Origin: Glebionis coronaria
Taxonomy: Eukaryota > Streptophyta > Magnoliopsida > Asterales > Asteraceae
Length of the DNA stretch: 64,000 nucleotides
Assembly (NCBI GenBank): GCA_025667525.1
Contig: CM046881.1
Location: 499,989,627 to 500,053,626 of the forward strand
Reading direction: 5' to 3'
A model generated the notes under the pieces. The model ran no database searches, was not told where the DNA came from, and saw only the letters and a program-made list of their open reading frames with translations. Shown in pieces: positions 1 through 9,797 of the stretch. Made by a program: the position numbers and the translations under genes. The stretch's first letter is position 1, and each line of letters starts with the position of its first letter.

Positions 1-439
1 CGAATCAAGGATTTCTTTCAGGTTTTTTTTAGTATTTGTTTTTAATTTTTAATTTTCAAGCTTTATTTTTCCCGCCTTTTATTTTAATTGCACTTTAAGT
101 TTACTTGCCTTAGATTTATTTTAGCCTTGCCTTAGTTTAAGTTTTAGTTGCGTTTTAAGATTGCCTTAGATAGATTTAAGTTTGCGTTATTTACTTTAAG
201 TGCCCTTTAATTCTCGTCTCGCCCTTAAATGTTTGCACCATTATTTAAATTAGACTTAGATTTACTTTCAAGTCATTTACTTTAATTGCACTTTCACTTT
301 AAAAGTTTCGCACTTTTATTTTAAAAACAACCAAAATATTCTTTTTCACCAAAAACAATAGAGTCATACTTTAAGCCGGAAATCAATTCGTTAAGATACT
401 GAGAACAACAATTGAACCTAGCAAAATCCAAATGTATTA
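1..439 (+). repeat. Element A left LTR, 3' part only
   Basis: Bases 1-439 align throughout with 7205-7643 with only about nine differences. The repeat ends in TGTATTA where the related LTRs of element E end in TGTATCA, so the usual terminal CA has mutated to TA in both A copies. The window opens inside the TTCCG-word array of this LTR. Confidence 0.9.
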
Positions 440-441
440 AA

Positions 442-459
442 TGGAGCCGCTGCCGGCTC
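442..459 (+). promoter_or_regulatory. Element A primer binding site (tRNA-Asp type)
   Basis: Two bases after the LTR end lies TGGAGCCGCTGCCGGCTC. It resembles the complement of the 3' end of plant tRNA-Asp, the primer known for Athila and Tat elements. Element E has the same site with TGGCGCC at its start, so the A at base 445 is a mutation in this copy. Confidence 0.75.
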
Positions 460-621
460 TTTTCGTAAAGATTAACGGTTTTCTATGAGAGACGCGTTGC
501 TTTCTTTTGATAAAAATCCATAAAAATCAAATATTTTAAAAAATCCAAAAAGATTTTATCTTTATTGTGTATATATATTGTCTTTGTGTTTGGTTTTGTT
601 TTATTTTGCATTTTCAGGTGT

Positions 622-3012
622 ATGCGTACTAGATCTTCCAATTATCAAGAGCCCGAGACTCAAAAAGATTTAAGTATGTCAGGTGTCAACAACAACATTC
701 CACCGCACCTCAACAATAACAACAATGTTCTTCCACAGCCCGATCTTCGGACCATGGAGGAACTTTGTCAACCTACCATGTTTGGACGAGGAGGCCCGAT
801 TGCGCCAATGCAAATCAACGCTCCTGAGTTTTCGTTGAAGCACCATATGATTCAGCAAGTACAAACTAACCCATTCCGTGGATTGCCTGATGATGATGCC
901 AACAAACACCTCGACAAGTTCATTACAATCACCCAAAGCATGAAGTTGCATGGTGCCACAATGGATGTTCTTCGCCTACAACTCTTCCCACATACTTTAT
1001 CGCATCATGCCGAGAAATGGTTTGATCGTCTTCCAAAGAATTCTATTCACACTTGGGATGACATGACTCAACGCTTTTTGTCGCGCTACTTTCCACCATC
1101 CATGGTCACGAGCCTTCGCAATCAAATCAGCGGTTTCATGCAAGACCCTGATGAATCTCTTTTTGATGCTTGGGAGCGATATAATGTCTTGATCGATAGA
1201 TGTCCAAACCACAACATGCTCCCTGTGACCTTAATTGATAGTTTCTACAACGGTTTGACTTTTCGAGATCGTGATACGATTAATGCAGCCGCCGGTGGCA
1301 CATTCATGAAAAGGAGACCCGAGGAGTGTAGAGAGCTAATTGAGAGCATGACTACTCACCACAAAAACTGGGATTCCTCTGCTTCTTCTAGGAACAACCC
1401 GAGAGTCAATGTTTCCTCCACCTCAGCAAACCCTGATATGACCGAACTCACCCGTGTGCTGACTGAAATGAGCAGAAGTATGCAACTCTTGGCTTCAAAC
1501 CAACAACAACAACAAGTTAAAGCTGTTGCTAATCCTTGTGAAACATGCGGCGGTCCTCACTTATACACCGATTGTCCTTCGACTCAAGGAAATCCGGAAA
1601 ATGTGTATGCATCTTATGGTAATTATTCAACGGAAAATTACCAAGCTCGACCTCAAGGGGATAGAAATTTGCTGAGCTACCGGTCCAACAATTACCTTTC
1701 ACCCGGTTTTTCTCCTCAAAACCAAAACCCCGCCAACAACTACAATAGAAGCAACCAAATCCCACCAAGAGCTTCTAACCCTTATCACCCACCCACCCAA
1801 CAAACCCCACCCACCCAACAAACCCCACCCATTAACCCCGATGTTGAAGCCATCATGAGAACCCAAGGTGAGCAAATCAAGAATCTACAGAGCCAAATTA
1901 TCAATTTGAAAGAAGATATCACGAAGCAAGGAAATGAGATAAGATCCGAGGTTCGCGATAATATTCAATCCTCCTTCAGCACTCAAATGAATGAATTAAA
2001 GAATCTGTTGGCTAGTTTCTTGCCCTCCACTCAACCTTCTACTTCAAGTTCTCTACCTTCAAACACCGTCACTAATCCGCGAGCCAATGTGAGTGCTATT
2101 ACTACTCGTAGTGGAGTCACCATCGTAGGACCACCAATCCCACCACCATCATCTACACCTCCTCCATCACCATGTATCCCTACTCCTCCTACACCTAGTA
2201 TTAGTGCACCATTACCGTCTCTGCCTCGTCATGACGATGTTCCTAGGAAGGACCCTTCAACATCTCAATCTCCTACTACACCTTCCACCTATAAACCCAA
2301 CATCCCATATCCTTATCGCTTGGACAAGCCTAACTTGCTAACCAAGAATGACTACCAAGTGTCAAACTATATCAAGATGATTTCTCAAATGAACTTCAAC
2401 ATTAGCTTTCTTGAAGCACTTGTCCACATGCCGAAATTTGTTAAAGCATTCAAGGAATTGCTTAGCAAGAAGGAAAAGTTGATTGAACTCGCCAACACAC
2501 GCTTAAATGAAAACTGCTCTGCAGTTATTCTTAGAGAACTTCCGGAAAAGCTTGGAGATCCCGGTCGTTTTGTGTTGCCTTGCGTGTTCAACAAAACTGA
2601 AGAATTTACTGCCCTTGCTGATCTCGGGGCCAGTATTAATTTGATGCCATTGAGTGTTTGGAAAACACTATCATTACCCGATCTCATTCCAACGAAGATG
2701 ACTCTTGAACTTGCAAATCGCACTCTCGCTTACCCCGTTGGTATTGCCGAAGATGAGTTCATCAAAGTTGGCACATTTACCTTCCCGGTCGACTTTGTCG
2801 TAGTTGATTATGAAATGGACCCTCATATTCCTTTAATACTTGGTCGGCCATTCTTGAGAACCGGACGAGCTTTAGTTGATGTTGCCGAAGGTGAGTTAAT
2901 CTTAAGAGTCGGGAATGACTCACAAATTTTCAAAATGGGGAAGCTTACAGGCAAATACTATGGACGAGAATCAGTGAATATGATTAATGTGCTCGATGAT
3001 TTTGTCGTCTAA
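622..3012 (+). CDS. Element A gag-protease polyprotein
   Basis: This is an open frame of about 796 residues that encodes the capsid/nucleocapsid protein and aspartic protease of an Athila-like retrotransposon, which would assemble cytoplasmic virus-like particles. The start is taken at ATG 622 (MRTRSSNYQEPE) because element E has the same start context; the frame is open upstream to 565 without an ATG. The gag core spans roughly codons 80-230, with the LQLFPHTL and WFDRLP segments of the plant retrotransposon gag family. A zinc knuckle (CETCGGPHLYTDC, a CX2CX3HX4C form) begins at 1537. A proline-rich linker and a short coiled coil follow. The protease active site ADLGASINLMP lies at about 2617-2650. 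There is no internal stop, which is unusual in this window. Pol does not follow. Confidence 0.9.
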   Translation: MRTRSSNYQEPETQKDLSMSGVNNNIPPHLNNNNNVLPQPDLRTMEELCQPTMFGRGGPIAPMQINAPEFSLKHHMIQQVQTNPFRGLPDDDANKHLDKFITITQSMKLHGATMDVLRLQLFPHTLSHHAEKWFDRLPKNSIHTWDDMTQRFLSRYFPPSMVTSLRNQISGFMQDPDESLFDAWERYNVLIDRCPNHNMLPVTLIDSFYNGLTFRDRDTINAAAGGTFMKRRPEECRELIESMTTHHKNWDSSASSRNNPRVNVSSTSANPDMTELTRVLTEMSRSMQLLASNQQQQQVKAVANPCETCGGPHLYTDCPSTQGNPENVYASYGNYSTENYQARPQGDRNLLSYRSNNYLSPGFSPQNQNPANNYNRSNQIPPRASNPYHPPTQQTPPTQQTPPINPDVEAIMRTQGEQIKNLQSQIINLKEDITKQGNEIRSEVRDNIQSSFSTQMNELKNLLASFLPSTQPSTSSSLPSNTVTNPRANVSAITTRSGVTIVGPPIPPPSSTPPPSPCIPTPPTPSISAPLPSLPRHDDVPRKDPSTSQSPTTPSTYKPNIPYPYRLDKPNLLTKNDYQVSNYIKMISQMNFNISFLEALVHMPKFVKAFKELLSKKEKLIELANTRLNENCSAVILRELPEKLGDPGRFVLPCVFNKTEEFTALADLGASINLMPLSVWKTLSLPDLIPTKMTLELANRTLAYPVGIAEDEFIKVGTFTFPVDFVVVDYEMDPHIPLILGRPFLRTGRALVDVAEGELILRVGNDSQIFKMGKLTGKYYGRESVNMINVLDDFVV

Positions 3013-3585
3013 AACAATCCTCTATTCGACTCTTGCATTGATAATCCACTTTTTAATGATGATGTGGATGATTCTCTATCCAATTTGGAACCTTCTCCCA
3101 TTTATGATTCTCCACCGGTCTTTGATGTTTATGATGATGAGTCTAGCTCAGATACAGATGATTATGATGACCTTACTTCCGAGTATCCCGAGCTGCCCAC
3201 ATATGATGATTTTGATGAGGCTGATACTCTTTCGAGTGATTCTTCACATGACGAAGATCCTCCGCCATCACTCGATCCTACTTTGGACGATTACTCATTT
3301 GAGGAAGACTTCTCTGAATTTCTCAACACTTACTTCCCTCATGAGAGTGATGCTCCTCCTTATGACTTTGAAGATTATCGTCTTGATCCTACTTTGGATT
3401 TGAAGCACATTCTTTCAAAGGAGAAGAAACCGGTCAACACCGAAATCCACAGCACGTATGAGTTAACACCTCTTTGTCCCCCTTCTGAGGACGAGGTTGT
3501 GCTTCTTCGCGGATCTTCTTCACACTCTGCTGAGCCTGAGTGCTATTTTTCCTCTAAAGGAAAAGGTGTTCGACCCTGGTATTGA
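3013..3585 (+). pseudogene. Element A acidic tail, in frame after the gag-protease stop
   Basis: The gag-protease frame continues past the single TAA at 3010-3012 for another 190 codons. The product is extremely acidic and serine/proline-rich (DDESSSDTDDYDD and similar), with a repeated DPTLD motif (DPTLDDYSFEEDF and DPTLDLKHIL). No membrane segment, zinc site or enzyme motif is visible. It sits where pol begins in element E and may be an original part of the polyprotein now cut off by one nonsense change, or a separate downstream ORF. Its function is not recognised. Acidic low-complexity tails are easy to mistake for homology, so I assign no family. Confidence 0.6.
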
Positions 3586-3817
3586 AATCTTTAAGCCATC
3601 TCAGTATCCACCTGATGAAATAAAAGGAAAAATCTTTGGAACTATTGAAGACATGTTTGCACATCACCATACTTGCTTCCACCATGCTCCATCGCTACTT
3701 AAGGGAACCTTGCCTACTCTTCTTTGGCTTGCCTTGTTCGCCTTATGCTTGTGCTATTTGATGGACGAAAACTATGTCTTTGATCCTGGTAAATATTTTT
3801 CACGCTTCTTCCTATGA
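3555..3817 (+). pseudogene. Element A downstream ORF with hydrophobic segment and two VFDPG motifs
   Basis: Coding character shifts from frame 1 to frame 2 near 3555-3585. The new frame reads KEKVFDPGIEIFKPSQYPP, then a His/Cys patch (AHHHTCFHH), a hydrophobic stretch (LPTLLWLALFALCLCYLM) and ENYVFDPGKYFSRFFL before the stop at 3817. The hydrophobic stretch could be one membrane span, and Athila elements can carry an envelope-like ORF in this region. I see no signal peptide, cleavage site or convincing start codon, so an envelope role is only a guess. The repeated VFDPG motif about 65 residues apart suggests real coding ancestry. Most likely it is the end of the acidic ORF above, displaced by a frameshift. 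Confidence 0.45.
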
Positions 3818-3912
3818 TGATCAAGGTCGAGTCAGGCTCACGACTCGGTAATCAAAAATCAAGCGCTTCTTGGGAGGCAAACCATGTATCTATCTTTTAG
3901 CTTTCTTTATCC

Positions 3913-4215
3913 TAAGTGTAGGGGAGACCCGTTGGTTTGCTATTTCCTCTCCTCCCTTCTTAATCAGGGATTTGAGCTTCAATGATCCACTCTTGACGAT
4001 TCTTGACGACCCGTGATTCCGTGTTCCATTATCCCGGTTCTATCCTAAACTCTTTTCGATTCACTATTTTATATTTTCTCAATATTAAAATAGGAATCTC
4101 TTTAGTTGTCTCTTCCTTAGCGAGATTTAAACAAAGTGCACAATGTCCTAAGTGTAGGGGAGTTTACTCCCACATGCTTAAACATTGAGGACAATGTTTA
4201 TCTTAAGTGTAGGGG
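3913..4215 (+). repeat. Three polypurine-tract-like modules in element A
   Basis: TAAGTGTAGGGG occurs at 3913-3924, 4149-4160 and 4204-4215, and a near copy (CAAGTGTAGGGG) at 5836-5847 directly before the right LTR. The second to fourth copies are preceded within about 20 bases by an ACAATG or GCAATG box, as in CATTGAGGACAATG at 4184-4197. Only the last copy is positioned to prime plus-strand DNA at the LTR. Confidence 0.8.
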
Positions 4216-5835
4216 GGACTTCTATCGAAGTTAAGTGGCCTTTTCCTTGTATTTGTCCTCATTTTAACCGGAAAATCAAATTTTCAACATTTTTCAAAAT
4301 TTTTGATCTATTTTGGCCTATTAGTTTTTCCCTTCGTATAGTTATTTTCTTTCTTTACTAGAATAAATCTTTAATAAAGTGGTTTTAATTTTCAAACGTT
4401 GTGAATCTTTTGACTCAACCCGAGTTTACTTATCTAAGTTACTCTAGCTAGTATCCTTAACATGTTTAAGTCAAGTTTTGCTAGGCTTTTATATAGGGAG
4501 CTATAAAACGCGAAAGTCTTAACTCTCACGGGTTAAGAACAAGAACTTTTCGCAAGTTCCTATAATTGATCCTAGAGAGTCGTTTATCAAGGGAACTTTA
4601 AAATACGAATTCTAAACTTGAAAGAGTCTAAGAATTTGCAAGATCCTATAGGCGACTCGAAAACCCAAAACTTTGATTTAATAGGCTAAGCATCCACGAG
4701 TCTCATTCTTTGAGATTTTAAACTGTGGTGAACGAGAGATGATAGAGTCAATTATAAGTTCGGTATTCTTTCGTGAATTTATGTGAGTTAATTATAAGCC
4801 TATTCTCCCATCGCTTGCTAATAAATTTATCTGCAATAAATAAGGTTGTACGATTTGAAAAGTTACTTAGCTTCTAGCCCAAGATCGTTTAAAAGTTGCT
4901 CGGTATGGATTAGAGTTCATAGTCAAGGCATAACTTATTGAAGCGGGATGCGAAGATTGGCGAGTCCAAAAAGGTCCTAACAAGGCATGAGGGCTATATT
5001 TTGTTGCTAAAGATCCAAAGTGATGTGAAGAATCATTTATCGAAAATCAATATGAAGGATCGAGACACACGACGTAAAGCAAAAACTCCCCAAAAGTCAT
5101 GGAGAAGTGTATCCGAAAAGACCCTAACAAGGTATGAGGATAAATAGATCCAAGTCATAAAAGGAGGCGGATCGTTGTAAATCAAAGTCCAAAATAAAGA
5201 TTGGAGAAAAATGAAGAAGTCGTGGTCCAAGTATGAATCTCTCAAAACTTCAAGTGAAGAAATTCCTATTGTGAAGAGAAGGCCATAATTTCATGAACGT
5301 CTCTCAAGTTTTGAAGTATGAATTCGCTGCCAAATATCGGTCCGAGAAAGGTCTCAAATCGCGAAGCGAGTTATGCCAAGATATGAACTTTATGAGGTCC
5401 CGAGAAGCAGTTTTAAAAGATTTTGTCCTTTAGCTAACTATTGATTAAATCGTTTACTTTATTTTCAGACTAAATAACTATCGAAATAAGTCAAACAATG
5501 CATCCTCGTGATCATTCAAGACAACAATAAAATATAAGAGATACACCTAGGAATAAGGGAGTCTAAGTAAATAATTGGCCCACATGAATTCGTGTTAGTC
5601 TACTAACTTATAATAACAATGATCTCGTTTTTAAGCTTGGTTTGGAGAAAGTGAAAACTTGAGGATGATGATTGTTCATAACATTTCCAAAAAAACCCAA
5701 GGTATGCTTTTGATTTCTTTACTTTGAATGTTTGTAATTCTCTATCTCTTTAATAAAGGCCACTATGGATTGATTATGATGAATAGTGTAAACGTGCTTT
5801 GTAACTAATGCATTGCATGAGGACATTGCAATGGT

Positions 5836-5850
5836 CAAGTGTAGGGGATT
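5836..5850 (+). promoter_or_regulatory. Element A polypurine tract
   Basis: CAAGTGTAGGGGATT lies immediately upstream of the LTR start TGATAGGTG at 5851. This is the position required of the plus-strand primer of an LTR retrotransposon. Confidence 0.8.
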
Positions 5851-7643
5851 TGATAGGTGTGTAAACACCCATCCTTTTTACCACTTAATTACAATAATAA
5901 CCGAGCCTAAACGTGTATTTTATGTCATTTATGTCGGAATTATGCGTGGTTTGTGTTTTTGTTGTGATTTAGGACAAAAAGGTGAAAAGTGGGGAAAACA
6001 CGGGCATTCACGGGCTTTTATTGAAGAAATAGATGAAAAGACGAAGTCAAGAAGTCAAGAGTGCAAAAATAACGGAAGTCCAAGACCAATTCTGAAGATT
6101 TATCGAAGAAAAAGTCAAAAGATGGAAGTTTATCAAAAGCCGAAGAACTCGAGTCTACTTTATTGAAGAATTAAAGGACGAGTTCAAAGAAATCCCGAGC
6201 CAAAAGTCCTTAAAGTTCAAGTTTAAAGAAGATTAGAAGAATAAAGGACTAATGGTGCAATTAAAGAAGATTTAAGAAGGAAGGACTTGATCTTGTAATT
6301 AAGAGAAAAGGAAAGAGGGGAGGAAGCTTCCTAATCCTCCCCTATATATAGTTTAGGCTAGTTAATTATTTTCTTTGTTGGCTAAGAGTGACAATTAGTC
6401 TTCCATTTATTTACCTTGCACCTTTAATTCATGTCAATTTAAATACTTGTCAAATTTAAATACCTTGTCTTGCACATTAAATTCCTTTAATTTCAAGTAA
6501 GTTTTCATTTAATTCTTGTCAATCTTTACTTTATCTTGTTAATCTCACATCTACCTTTCTTAATCTTTAATTTTTATGTTTATGTTTGTGTTCATGTTCA
6601 TGTTCTTATTTTGATCAAGTGGGTTTTTGATTATTGTGGTTAAATTTGTTAGTTTTATTGATATAGATTGTTTGTTTATGATTAATTGTTGTTTTGTTAT
6701 TAGTTTGGTTAAATCTTTTGTTTGATTTTGATTAATTTGTGGTTAGATTCGTGTTACTGTGATCCCTTGTTCTTCGGGGGTGTTTGTTGCTGTATCTGAT
6801 CTTTCCAGGTAAAGTTCCGAGCCAAGAGAAGAAAGGCTTTCATTCGGAACTTTAGAACTTCCGGATCAAGACTTCTGAATGAAGTTCCGGACGAAAACTT
6901 CTGAACGAAAGTTCCGGACGAAAACTTCCAGTCCAAGGACAAGTTCCGGATCAGCAATCTCATTCGGAACTTTAGAAGTTCCGAATGAATCTTCCGAGTC
7001 AAGACTTCCGAACGAAAAGTTCCGGATCAAGAAGGTTTCATTCGGAAGTTTAGAACTTCCGGATCAAGAAGGCTTCATCCGGAAGTCTTCCGAATCAAGG
7101 AGTTCCGACTCAAGAGTGTTCATCCGGAACTCAAGAAGTTCCGAGTCAAGCCAATTCATTCGGAACTCAAGAACTTCCGAACCGAAGGGATAATCAAAAA
7201 CTTCCGAATCAAGGATTTCTTTCAGGTTCTTTTTAGTATTTGTTTTTAATTTTTAATTTTCAAGCTTTATTTTTCCCGCCTTTTATTTTAATTGCACTTT
7301 AAGTTTACTTGCCTTAGATTTATTTTATCCTTGCCTTAGTTTAATTTTTAGTTGCGTTTTAAGATTGCCTTAGATAGATTTAAGTTTGCGTTATTTACTT
7401 TAAGTGCCCTTTAATTCCCGTCTCGCCCTTAAATATTTGCACCATTATTTAAATTAGACTTAGATTTACTTTCAAGTCATTTACTTTAATTGCACTTTTA
7501 CTTTAAAAGTTTCGCACTTTTATTTTAAAAACAACCAAAATATTCTTTTTCGCCAAAAACAATAGAATCATACTTTAAGCCGGAAATCAATTCGTTAAGA
7601 TACCGAGAACAACAATTGAACCTAGCAAAATCCAAATGTATTA
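5851..7643 (+). repeat. Element A right LTR
   Basis: The LTR is 1793 bp. It starts TGATAGGTGTGTAAACACCC, closely similar to the LTR start of element E, and ends TGTATTA. A TATA-like TATATATAG lies at 6342-6350, after CCTCCCC, in the position of a promoter. A TTCCG-word array fills 6786-7215. After 7643 the sequence changes to the leader of element B. Confidence 0.9.
6786..7215 (+). repeat. TTCCG-word array in element A LTR
   Basis: About 430 bp are built from irregular repeats of AAGTTCCGGA/CATTCGGAACTT and TTCCGAATCAAG. Unit length varies, and the word appears on both strands (TTCCG and CGGAA). It is a degenerate minisatellite inside the LTR, upstream of the U5-like end. Element E has a different array built on the same TTCCG core at the same relative place. 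Confidence 0.85.
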
Positions 7644-7843
7644 TGTTCATACTTATTTTAGTGTGTTCTTGTGTTTTTTATTGATCTTTACCCAAGATTC
7701 AGTTTTTTTTGTGTTTTTTGTGAGTACAAGTGTTCCATATATCTTCTACATAGTTGTGGTAGAGATTTGGGTACTTTGGGTTGGTTAAAATCACGGATTT
7801 TTTTAAAAAATCTCATTTTTAGCAAAAATCTCGGAACAGCCCC

Positions 7844-8260
7844 TTATTGCGATTGAAAACCATCACAAAGGAAAAGGTTTTCTCTTTGCGTTCAGTATTC
7901 CGATTGAGATTGTGATTGGTCATTATTGCGATTGAAGATTGCGATTGGATATTACGATAGTGATTGCGATTGGATATTGCGATTGGATATTATGACAAAG
8001 ATTGTGGTTGGATATTATGATAGTGATTGCGATTGGATATTGCGATTGGATATTCCGACAGAGATTGCGATTGGATATTACGACTGAGATTGTGATTGAA
8101 TATTCCGACAGAGATTACGATTGGATATTACGACTGAGATTGTGATTGAATATTACGACTGAGATTGCGATTGGATATTACGATTGAGATTGCGATTCAT
8201 TATTGCGATTGAGATAGATTGCGATTGGATATTACGATTGGATATTGCGATTGGAGTCAT
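7844..8260 (+). repeat. ATTGCGATTGGA minisatellite in element B leader
   Basis: About 400 bp consist of irregular repeats of GATTGCGATTGGATATTACGA and shorter forms, with frequent C/T and G/A changes. A sister array built on the same ATTGCGAT word lies at 17815-18430, after pol of the same element. Spacing is irregular and there are no unique spacers, so this is not a CRISPR. Bases 7644-7843 and 8261-8423 hold nothing else that I recognise. Confidence 0.85.
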
Positions 8261-8423
8261 TTAGAGGATTTTTTTCAAATTTTTCAATTTTTGCAAAAAC
8301 ACACAACATCAAGATAACACCATCTTTGTTTCAACAACATTAAAACACTTAACCTTATGTCATTGCTCGATCATTTTTGATAATCTTTATTCAAGGGATC
8401 ATAAAATAAATTCAAATTCATAT

Positions 8424-9113
8424 ATGCCAACAATGACATCACTTATCGATATCTCAATCATCTCGGGTACCGACACTCTCCCACCTTTGCTCTTCAAAGA
8501 TTTATTTGAAGCATGGAAAGGTCGTATGAAAACTTACATAATGGGAAAACCCAATGGTCGACTTATGCTTCAAAAAATTTAATAAGGTCCATTGGATTGG
8601 GGAGAAGTTACCATCAACAATGTGACACGGGAAAGGTTGTATCATGAGTTAACCGATGCTAACAAAATCATTGCCGATGTATATGTAAGGGCCGTTCAGA
8701 CTATACATCAAGCCCTTTCACCAGTTATCTATAGAATGCTAAGTGAACACACAGTGGCTAAGGATCTTTGGGATCGATTAGCTGTTTTGTTACAAGGGAT
8801 CTCTCTAACTAAGCAAGAACGAGAGTGTCAATTGTATGACTTGTTTGATAGGTTTACATACATTCCAGGAGAGACTCTTCATGATTACTACTGGCGTTTC
8901 ACTACTTTGATGAATGACATGAACGTGTATAATCTAAGGATTGCTCAGTTTCAACTAAACACAAAGTTCTTGAACACGTTACCCCAAGGATGGAGCCAAT
9001 ATGTCACTGATGTCAAGATGATTCAAGATTTGCATACGTCAAACTTAGATCAACTCTATGCTTTCTTGCAACAACACGAGAAGCACGTGATTCAAAAACA
9101 AATCTCTCAGTGA
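8424..9113 (+). pseudogene. Element B gag, N-terminal part
   Basis: From ATG 8424 the frame reads MPTMTSLIDIS and reaches two adjacent stops at 8580-8585, then stays open to 9113. The open part has the hallmarks of the copia gag family (UBN2 type): AKDLWDRLAVLLQG, then LYDLFDRFTYIPGETLHDYYWRF, then LNTLPQGWSQYVTDVK and DQLYAFLQQHEKH. It would be the capsid protein. The double stop after the first 52 codons, replacing the usual residues before the GPLDWG segment, shows decay. The later part is preserved without indels over 170 codons. Confidence 0.85.
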
Positions 9114-9797
9114 TCTTATCAAGAACCATTGGCATTAATGACAAACCATCCCACAATGTCATATCACAACTCTCCGTTTGCTTTGGGACACCAATCTTCC
9201 TATCAACCATTGTATCAAACACCAAGTTTCCCACAATATTCGATCTTGCCACAACCGCCTACATCTTATCACCAACAATACAAGCAACCAACAACATCAT
9301 CACAAGGAGACTCACATCAGTTACCTTATGCTTCACCACAGTATTCACCATATCAACCTCCAACAAACCCTGCTCTTACCTATCAACACCTTGAGGTTCC
9401 TTAACACCATTACTCACAACATGGTAGTGTTCCCTCAAATCAGATTGCAGCTCAATCAACACCAGCATTCTATTGTGATGATGAGATTCCTCTCCCTGAG
9501 TTTCGACAAGGGGATAGTCCTACTGATATACTTGCTCAAATGTATGCTTATCTCACTTAAACATTGAAAAAACGAGGTTACAGAGGACCAGCTCTGACAA
9601 ACAATCAGTTAAGGAACTGTTCTAACTCTCGACAACAGGCTACCATTCAAGATGGTAGAGTAATGGTGCAACCACTTCAGGGGAGACCCAATTCATCTAC
9701 TGCTGGTGCACGTTCATCTACTGCTGGTGCACATTCATCTAACACTGCTGCTACAGGGGGTAATAGCACTGGCAAAATGAAGATGATTATATGCTAA
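9114..9797 (+). pseudogene. Element B gag, Gln/Pro/Tyr-rich middle
   Basis: The three frames share a region rich in QPPTSYHQQY-type residues (for example 9129-9404) followed by SSTAGARSSTAGAHSS (9690-9750). Reading jumps between frames at about 9400 and 9560. This is the disordered linker that copia gag proteins often have between the capsid domain and the zinc knuckle. The first cysteine of the knuckle lies at 9792-9794 in this frame, just before a stop. Confidence 0.6.

Larger units (their letters stand above)
3818..5850 (+). other. Element A 3' untranslated region
   Basis: No coding region of note is seen in these 2 kb. The stretch aligns along its length with 44569-46510 of element E: the glycine/serine-coding-looking block near 3828-3885, the TAAGTGTAGGGG modules, and the block around 4940-5150 in which CCTAACAAGG recurs. 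Conservation of a noncoding 2-kb region between A and E, while pol has been lost from A, suggests it is needed in cis, for example for packaging or plus-strand priming. That is inference. Confidence 0.7.
1..7643 (+). mobile_element. Element A: Athila-like Ty3/gypsy retrotransposon lacking pol (left end outside window)
   Basis: The element runs from a left LTR already in progress at base 1 to the right LTR that ends at 7643. Between them are a primer site for tRNA-Asp, one long gag-protease frame, an acidic tail and a 2-kb 3' region. RT, RNase H and integrase are absent: element E, which shares the LTR ends, the gag start and the 3' region, carries about 2.7 kb of pol in the matching place. 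A is therefore a non-autonomous Athila relative that would need pol from another copy. The two LTR 3' ends differ at about nine sites in 439 bp by hand count, so it is fairly young. The target duplication cannot be checked because the left end is off-window. Confidence 0.88.

Noticed and set aside
679..951. Antisense gene in A gag and other frames opposite to gag, RT or integrase
   Set aside because: Shadows of strongly biased coding sequence with no domain of their own.
7844..8260. CRISPR-like array
   Set aside because: Repeats are short, degenerate and irregularly spaced with no unique spacers, in a plant retrotransposon leader.
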